From Altericroceibacterium indicum (GTDB lineage: Bacteria > Pseudomonadota > Alphaproteobacteria > Sphingomonadales > Sphingomonadaceae), in assembly GCF_009828105.1 (NCBI RefSeq), contig NZ_WTYQ01000002.1, positions 558,001-622,000 of the forward strand: DNA of 64,000 nt. Reading direction: 5' to 3'. How positions within the stretch are numbered: position 1 is the first letter of the stretch; each line of letters opens with the position of its first letter. The position numbers were made by a program, and so were the translations under genes. The notes beneath the pieces were generated by a model. It was not told the origin of the DNA. It saw only the letters and a program-made list of their open reading frames with translations, and did not search any database. This document shows, one piece after another, positions 58,577-64,000 of the stretch.

Positions 58577-59192
58577 TCCGATACTCTACAGCTTCCGTCG
58601 TTGTCCCTATGCCATGCGCGCAAGGCTTGCTCTGCATGTGAGCCACACGCAATGTGAGGTGCGAGAAATCAAACTGCGGGAGAAGCCCGAAGCCATGCTG
58701 GAGGCTTCCCCCAAAGGCACTGTGCCTGTGCTCGTGCTGAGTGATGGCCAGGTGGTGGATGAGAGCATAGACATCATGCGCTGGGCGCTTTCCCGACATG
58801 ATCCGGAAGGCTGGCTGGAAGGGGATGATGCGGAGCTGATCGCGGCCAATGACGGCCCGTTCAAGCATCACCTTGATCGCTATAAATATGAAACGCGCCA
58901 TAACAGCGATCCGGTCCAACATCGCAGCGCCGCGCTTACCATTCTGCAGCGCCTCGAAGATCGCCTGTCTGACCAGCCCTATCTGTGCGGAAACAAGCCT
59001 ATGCTGACAGATATGGCGATCCGGCCTTTCATCAGGCAATTCGCCGCCACGGATCGGGCATGGTTCGATGCGCAACCCCTGCCCCGCCTGCAAGCATGGC
59101 TCGACGAATTTCTCCGCTCAGAGCTGTTCAGTCAGGTGATGATCAAACGCCCGCAATGGCAGGCCGGAGAAATGGGCGGAACGTTGTTTTAA
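58569..59192 (+). CDS. Glutathione S-transferase-like protein
   Basis: 207 residues. The thioredoxin-like N-terminal domain begins [18 protein letters not shown], with a CPYA motif like glutaredoxin 2 and omega GSTs, followed by GTVPVL and DESIDIMRW; the helical C-terminal domain runs from about 85. It may act as a thiol transferase. Translation is coupled to trhO by overlap, which hints at a link to sulfur or tRNA chemistry but does not prove one. Confidence 0.85.
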   Translation: MTDPILYSFRRCPYAMRARLALHVSHTQCEVREIKLREKPEAMLEASPKGTVPVLVLSDGQVVDESIDIMRWALSRHDPEGWLEGDDAELIAANDGPFKHHLDRYKYETRHNSDPVQHRSAALTILQRLEDRLSDQPYLCGNKPMLTDMAIRPFIRQFAATDRAWFDAQPLPRLQAWLDEFLRSELFSQVMIKRPQWQAGEMGGTLF

Positions 59193-59238
59193 CGATAACG
59201 CAAACCCGCAGCCGGATTGGCTAAGGTAAGGTATAGAA

Positions 59239-59268
59239 AGGGGGCAGCGATGATCCGCCGCCCCTCTT
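59239..59268. terminator. Hairpin between convergent genes
   Basis: ggggc.gcg / cgc.gcccc stem with one mismatch (arms 59241-59249 and 59256-59264), TCTT on the right and CTTTCTA on the minus-strand side. It lies between the GST-like gene and alaC. Confidence 0.65.
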
Positions 59269-59282
59269 GATATTTCGGTTAC

Positions 59283-60482
59283 TCAGGCAGCGGCGCGATT
59301 GACACCCTTGCTCTGAAGGTAGCGTTTCACATTGCGAGCGGCCTGCCGCAAACGCTGTTCATTCTCAACCATGGCGATGCGGACATAGCCTTCGCCATCT
59401 TCGCCATAGCCCACACCCGGTGCCACAGCGACTTCGGCTTCGGTCAGCAATTCCTTGGAGAATTGCAGGCTGCCCATATGGGCGAGTTCTGGTGGCAGCG
59501 GTGCCCATGCGAACATGGAGGCCTTGGGCGGTGGAATGTCCCACCCTGCCCGGCCGAACGCTTCAATCATCACATCGCGTCGTTTGTGATACAGTTCGCG
59601 ATTGGTGTCGACGATATCCTGCGGGCCATTCAGTGCAGCACAAGCAGCGGCCTGAATCGGCGTGAAAGCGCCATAATCGATATAGGATTTCACCCGCGTC
59701 AGGGCTGCGATAAGCTGCTTGTTACCCACTGCAAAACCCATCCGCCAGCCGGCCATGGAATAGGTCTTGGACAGAGAGGTAAACTCCACCGCGACATCCT
59801 TGGCTCCCGGAACCTGAAGGATCGAAGGCGTAGGATTGCCATCATAATAAAGTTCGGAATAGGCAAGGTCGGACAAGATCCAGACCTTGTTTTCCTTCGC
59901 CCATGCCACCAGCCGCTCGTAGAAGGCCAGATCCACCGTTTCGGCCGTGGGATTGGATGGATAATTCACGATCAGAATGGTCGGGCGCGGTACGGTGAAG
60001 TGCATCGCCTTTTCCAGCGCATCCCAATATTTCTCATCCGGCGTGGTTGGTACTGAGCGGATCGAGGCACCAGCGATGATGAAACCGAAGGTGTGGATGG
60101 GGTAACTGGGATTGGGTGCCAGAATCGTATCGCCGGGCGCAGTGATCGCGCTGGCCAGCGTGGCGAGCCCTTCCTTGGAACCCAATGTGACAACAACTTC
60201 GCTCTCGGGGTCGAGATCGACACCGAAGCGGCGCTCATAATAATTCGCCTGGGCCTTGCGCAATCCGGGGATGCCCTTGGACTGCGAGTAGCCATGTGCG
60301 TCCGGCTTGCGAGCCACTTCGCACAATTTGTCAATCACATGTGGGGGCGGGGGAAGATCTGGATTGCCCATGCCAAGGTCGATGATGTCCCGCCCTTCAA
60401 CACGCGCCGCGTGACGCATCGCGTTGACTTCGGCGATGACGTAAGGCGGTAAGCGCTTGATGCGGTAGAACTCTTCTTCCAT
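59283..60482 (-). CDS. alaC: Alanine-type aminotransferase AlaC
   Basis: 399 residues, fold type I PLP enzyme. Strong resemblance to E. coli AlaC along the length: FYRIKRLPPYVIAEV, DIIDLGMGNPDLPPPPHV, HGYSQSKGIPGLR, NPSYPIHTFGFIIAGA, and the PLP lysine 239 in SLSKTYSMAGWRMGF. It catalyses glutamate-pyruvate transamination for alanine synthesis. It diverges from phaC across about 150 bases. Confidence 0.92.
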   Translation of the reverse strand: MEEEFYRIKRLPPYVIAEVNAMRHAARVEGRDIIDLGMGNPDLPPPPHVIDKLCEVARKPDAHGYSQSKGIPGLRKAQANYYERRFGVDLDPESEVVVTLGSKEGLATLASAITAPGDTILAPNPSYPIHTFGFIIAGASIRSVPTTPDEKYWDALEKAMHFTVPRPTILIVNYPSNPTAETVDLAFYERLVAWAKENKVWILSDLAYSELYYDGNPTPSILQVPGAKDVAVEFTSLSKTYSMAGWRMGFAVGNKQLIAALTRVKSYIDYGAFTPIQAAACAALNGPQDIVDTNRELYHKRRDVMIEAFGRAGWDIPPPKASMFAWAPLPPELAHMGSLQFSKELLTEAEVAVAPGVGYGEDGEGYVRIAMVENEQRLRQAARNVKRYLQSKGVNRAAA

Positions 60483-60637
60483 GACCTCTAACTATTCCTG
60501 AATAGACACAGCTTGATTGCCGCGTCGCTGCAATAGTGACGGAAACGCACGATTCACGCAATGAAGCCTTCAGTCAGCGATCATTTTTATCCTTTGCCTA
60601 CTCACAATTGTCGTAAAAGAACGTATGCTCTCCCGTG

Positions 60638-62545
60638 ATGAGCCATAACGATTCCAACCCGACAGGCAGTTCTGGCGACTTTCCTGGCCGCGCTGCCCAG
60701 TTGTTCACCGAGATGCTCCGCTTGCAGAGCGATGCTGCAAGGCAGTTGATGGACACCATCCTGCCCGAAATAACGGCATCCCTCACAAGCGATGAGAACT
60801 GGGCCGAATGGAACGATGCCGCTGCAGCGCTGCAGAAGATGTGGCTGGAATTCAACCACCAGCAAGCACTTCCGATGACACCGATTCCCTTCTTTGCCGA
60901 TCCTTCCGAATGGATGGCATTGATGAAGAAATGGTATGATCAATTCCCCATGACAGACCCTTCTCGTCAACAGAATTTGTGGGAAGAAGGCGTCGCGCTG
61001 TGGGAAGATATTCTCGATCAATACGGGCTTGGCCCCAAGGGGAATGGTGCCGGTTCGCTCAACCCGCATTTACCTCGTAAGGATCGCCGCTTTACCGACC
61101 CGGCATGGCGTGAACATCCCGCCTTTGCCCTGCTTCATCAAACCTATCTGTTTCTCGCCGAAAGAGTGCAGGAGATGGTCGATGATGTGGATGGATTGGC
61201 CGAGCAAGAGCGTGAACAATTACGCTTTGCAACCCGCTGCGTGCTCGATGCGATGAGCCCGGCCAATTATCCACTGGTCAACCCGGCAGTGCTCGAACGC
61301 ACGATGGAAACGCGCGGGGCCAATCTGGTGAAAGGCATGGAACGACTCGCCGCCGATCTTGAACGCGGCCAGTTGACCCACACCAAAGTAGATCAATTCA
61401 AGCTGGGTAAAAATGTCGCTGCCACCCCCGGCAAGGTTATCCACGAAACGCCGCTCTATCAGGTAATCCAATATTCACCGATGACTGAGAGCGTCATGGC
61501 CACGCCGCTGGTGATCTTTCCTCCGTGGATCAACCGGTTTTACATTCTCGACCTCAACCCGAAAAAGAGCTTCGTGCGCTGGGCTGTGGAACAGGGCCTG
61601 ACCGTCTTTATCGTTAGCTGGCGCTCGGCTGATGAAAGTCATGCAGAGATTGGCTGGGACGATTATATTCAGGCACAAATCGATGTTGTTGATCTGGTGC
61701 GCGATCGGCTGAAAGTGCCGTCTGTTCATACTGTAGGCTATTGCGTGGCAGGCACTACCCTTGCCGCCACTCTGTCGATCCTCGCCCGCCGGGGTGAAGG
61801 TGACAAAATCGCCAGTGCCACCTTTTTCACCACACAGGTCGATTTTGAAAATGCTGGTGAACTCAAAGTCTTTATCGATGATGCGCAGTTGGAGATGGTT
61901 CGCCAGGCCAGTACCAAGGGCTATCTCGATGGCCGCTACATGGCTGCGACCTTCAACCTGTTGCGCGGGGCCGATCTGATCTGGAATTATGTCGTCAACC
62001 ATTACCTTATGGGGGAAGACTATCAGGCGTTTGACCTGCTCTATTGGAATAGCGACGTCACCAACCTTCCGGCCAAATGGCATGAAGCCTATTTGCGCGA
62101 TTTTTATCGAGACAATCTGCTGGTTCAGCCCAACGCTTTAAGCGCTTGCGATACACCCATTGATCTGGGGCAGATAAAAACGCCCTGTTACATTCAGGCC
62201 GGGATCGACGATCATATCGCTCCTCCACAAAGCGTATTCGCCATGACCACGCATCTGGCTGGCCCTGTACGCTTCGTGCTGGCCGGAAGCGGGCATATCG
62301 CAGGTGTCGTCAACCCACCATCATCGGGCAAATATCAATATTGGATCAATTCCGAACCGGTCACTTCACTTGAGGAATTTCGCGCTGGCGCCAGCGAAAC
62401 GGCTGGAAGCTGGTGGCCGGACTGGATCGAATGGGTTTCCGGCCTTTCACCCGAAAAAGTCCCAGCCAAGGGCAAGCGCAAACCCGGCGGCAGAGGCGAC
62501 AAGGCGATTGAGGATGCGCCGGGTCGCTATGTGACAATGCGTTAG
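60638..62545 (+). CDS. phaC: Polyhydroxyalkanoate synthase, class I
   Basis: 635 residues. Catalytic triad: Cys369 in GYCVAGTTLA, Asp524/525 in GIDDHIAPP, His553 in GSGHIAGVVNPP. Other family blocks: TPLVIFPPWINRFYILDLNPKKSFVRW and FIVSWRSADESHAEIGWDDYI (as segments). The lipase-like box is GxCxAG instead of GxCxGG. Length fits class I enzymes that act without PhaE or PhaR. Polymerises hydroxyacyl-CoA into storage granules. A GTG one codon upstream is an alternative start. Confidence 0.94.
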   Translation: MSHNDSNPTGSSGDFPGRAAQLFTEMLRLQSDAARQLMDTILPEITASLTSDENWAEWNDAAAALQKMWLEFNHQQALPMTPIPFFADPSEWMALMKKWYDQFPMTDPSRQQNLWEEGVALWEDILDQYGLGPKGNGAGSLNPHLPRKDRRFTDPAWREHPAFALLHQTYLFLAERVQEMVDDVDGLAEQEREQLRFATRCVLDAMSPANYPLVNPAVLERTMETRGANLVKGMERLAADLERGQLTHTKVDQFKLGKNVAATPGKVIHETPLYQVIQYSPMTESVMATPLVIFPPWINRFYILDLNPKKSFVRWAVEQGLTVFIVSWRSADESHAEIGWDDYIQAQIDVVDLVRDRLKVPSVHTVGYCVAGTTLAATLSILARRGEGDKIASATFFTTQVDFENAGELKVFIDDAQLEMVRQASTKGYLDGRYMAATFNLLRGADLIWNYVVNHYLMGEDYQAFDLLYWNSDVTNLPAKWHEAYLRDFYRDNLLVQPNALSACDTPIDLGQIKTPCYIQAGIDDHIAPPQSVFAMTTHLAGPVRFVLAGSGHIAGVVNPPSSGKYQYWINSEPVTSLEEFRAGASETAGSWWPDWIEWVSGLSPEKVPAKGKRKPGGRGDKAIEDAPGRYVTMR

Positions 62546-62690
62546 GAAACATACACCTAGAGTAATTGCCTAAGCAAAGTAACATAATGTTGCGACGCAC
62601 AATTATCCTTGACTCTGACTGACTCACTCCATATTTATTGCAGTGCAGCAAAGGTCTCTCCTGAACTGCCTTTGCAGGAAGTGAGGATTT

Positions 62691-63518
62691 ATGGACGAGT
62701 CTCAAGACAAAGCCATCCAGAGCGCTGAGAAGACAAGCGTCAAACTGCCATCATCCAAGGATGACAGCAGCAAAGCACTTGCGTCGGAAAAACCCAAGGA
62801 AACGGCTCCTGCCGCTGCCAAGGCTGAACCGGCCAAGTCATCCGCGCCTGCGGCCTCCTCCGCGCCCAAGGTTTCCGAACCGGCCAAGGCCACTCCGGTA
62901 CAAAAAAAGACCGCTGTGAAAGCGGCCGTTAAAAAACCGGCCGCCCGCTCGACAGGCAAAGCGAAAGCCAATCCTGCTGAGGGGACCAAAACGGAAAAGG
63001 CTGCCCCTGTTGCAGCCAAGGTTTCCCAGTCAGAAACCACTCCCAAAGCAACGATCAGCGAGTTGAAGGAACAAATTATGGCAACCGCCAAAACAAATGA
63101 ATTCACCGGCACTATGGACACGGCTATGAAGGACATTCAGGCCCGCGCCAGTGCAGCTTACGAAAAAAGCCAGGAAATGATGGGTGAAATGACCGAATTC
63201 ACCAAGGGCAATGTCGAAGCCATGGTTGAAGCCGGCAAGATCCTTTCCAGCGGTATGCAGGAAATGAGCAAGGCTTACGTCGAAGACGCCAAGTCAGCTT
63301 ATGAAGCTGCCACCACCGACATGAAAGCCATGGCCGCTGTGAAGAGCCCAACCGAGCTGTTCCAGCTTCAGAGCAATCTGATGCGCCGCCATTTCGATTC
63401 CATGGTCGCTTTCGGCTCCAAGAGCAGCGACGACATGGTGAAACTGGCAAATGACGCGATTGCTCCGCTTTCCGGCCGCATGACTGTCGCCACGGAAAAG
63501 TTCTCCAAGGTAGCCTGA
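62691..63518 (+). CDS. Phasin family protein with Ala/Lys/Pro-rich N-terminal region
   Basis: 275 residues. Residues 1-120 are low-complexity Ala/Lys/Pro/Ser (PKETAPAAAKAEPAKSSAP), histone-H1-like; residues about 140-275 form the phasin domain (KSQEMMGEMTEFTKGNVEAM, PTELFQLQSNLMRRHFDSMVAFG). Phasins coat polyhydroxyalkanoate granules; a basic Ala/Lys/Pro-rich part could bind DNA, as in PhaF-like proteins, which is inference. GAGG precedes the ATG. It lies about 145 bases after phaC and ends in a terminator. Confidence 0.9.
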   Translation: MDESQDKAIQSAEKTSVKLPSSKDDSSKALASEKPKETAPAAAKAEPAKSSAPAASSAPKVSEPAKATPVQKKTAVKAAVKKPAARSTGKAKANPAEGTKTEKAAPVAAKVSQSETTPKATISELKEQIMATAKTNEFTGTMDTAMKDIQARASAAYEKSQEMMGEMTEFTKGNVEAMVEAGKILSSGMQEMSKAYVEDAKSAYEAATTDMKAMAAVKSPTELFQLQSNLMRRHFDSMVAFGSKSSDDMVKLANDAIAPLSGRMTVATEKFSKVA

Positions 63519-63572
63519 GCCAACGCTCACGAAACCAATCGCCGGGTGGCATCGTTTCCCGGCCATGACATT

Positions 63573-63607
63573 GGGCCAGACGATCATTGCGATTGTCTGG
63601 CCCTTTT
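63573..63607 (+). terminator. Intrinsic terminator after the phasin gene
   Basis: Perfect 9-bp stem gggccagac / gtctggccc with inner pairing, followed by TTTT. Confidence 0.85.
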
Positions 63608-63720
63608 CATATCGGCTCACCCGGTTTTTGCTTCGCAAAAGGCAAGGAAATGCAGCGATTTACGATTAAGAAAGCAAGCACACCTTGCAGCCAGACCATT
63701 CCTTACGATATTCAGGCACA

Positions 63721-64000
63721 ATGAACTGGCCCATTGAAACCTCTGACGCTCTTGAAGAGATTGTCCTTCCTGCCATGGGTGGGGAGTATAACGGTGCTGA
63801 CGATGGGGCACATGACGATGAAGCTCAGATTGGCCTGGCCACAAAAGCCCGCGCCAAACCCAAAAAGCCGAGCCAATATAAGGTTCTGCTGTTGAACGAT
63901 GACTACACCCCAATGGAATTCGTCGTCATCGTGCTGAAACGCTACTTCCGCATGGATCTCGAACAGGCCACGCGGGTTATGCTTCAGGTCCACCAGCATG
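63721..64000 (+). CDS. clpS: ClpS adaptor, 5' part
   Basis: 93 codons before the window edge. After a variable acidic N-terminal region (about 1-50) comes the ClpS core [20 protein letters not shown] with the substrate-pocket [10 protein letters not shown] motif and [14 protein letters not shown]. ClpS delivers N-end-rule proteins to ClpAP. The start is uncertain: an ATG 18 codons later (MGGEYNGAD) is also possible. Confidence 0.92.
   Translation, partial: MNWPIETSDALEEIVLPAMGGEYNGADDGAHDDEAQIGLATKARAKPKKPSQYKVLLLNDDYTPMEFVVIVLKRYFRMDLEQATRVMLQVHQH

Noticed and set aside
63546-63737. 63-codon frame between the phasin gene and clpS
   Set aside because: It runs through the phasin terminator, lacks a ribosome-binding site and overlaps the clpS start.

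Overview
The window reads as chromosome from an alphaproteobacterium of the order Sphingomonadales, most likely the Erythrobacter/Sphingomonas side. This is inferred from protein character (ribosomal protein S5 with a long Arg-Gly-rich N-terminal extension, S12 with Arg88, the ChvI-ChvG-HprK-RapZ-EIIA-HPr cluster beside pckA), from moderately high GC coding sequence, and from the general gene mix. It is almost entirely core genome. I found no insertion sequence, integrase, prophage or CRISPR array.

Layout. 1-4.5 kb: 3' part of a cysteine desulfurase-like gene, an alpha/beta hydrolase, a small membrane protein, a large exported DUF885 protein and a small DUF937-like protein. 4.5-11.8 kb: pckA (minus) diverges from chvI-chvG-hprK-rapZ-EIIA(Man)-HPr and a SpoU-type rRNA methyltransferase; this couples a two-component envelope/acid sensor and a regulatory phosphotransferase chain to gluconeogenesis. 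11.9-18.4 kb: two lipoproteins, rmuC, a SleB-like cell-wall hydrolase, a small unknown protein and a membrane GGDEF-EAL protein. 18.6-26.8 kb: TCA-cycle block mdh, an unknown exported protein, sucD, sucA, sucB, lpd, without sucC. 26.9-30.4 kb: UPF0126 membrane protein, a secreted Arg/Tyr-rich protein, a prolyl oligopeptidase.

30.5-50.5 kb (all minus): the ribosomal super-cluster, read in transcription order rpsL-rpsG-fusA-tuf, rpsJ, rplC-rplD-rplW-rplB-rpsS-rplV-rpsC-rplP-rpmC-rpsQ, rplN-rplX-rplE-rpsN-rpsH-rplF-rplR-rpsE-rpmD, rplO-secY-adk, rpsM-rpsK-rpoA-rplQ. Hairpins, terminators and candidate promoters break it into several units, including a well-formed intrinsic terminator between rpmD and rplO. 

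51-64 kb: thiC behind a TPP riboswitch, with an unknown four-helix membrane protein as first gene of that unit; a spermidine synthase-like protein; a TonB-dependent siderophore receptor with a candidate Fur box; tRNA-Thr(CGU) and tRNA-Cys(GCA); trhO with a glutathione S-transferase-like gene; alaC; a polyhydroxyalkanoate pair (phaC, phasin); and the start of clpS.

No clearly new multi-gene system is visible. The best leads are the thiamine-regulated membrane protein, the secreted protein translationally coupled to sucD, the S5 extension, the internal terminator in the spc region and the native S12 Arg88.
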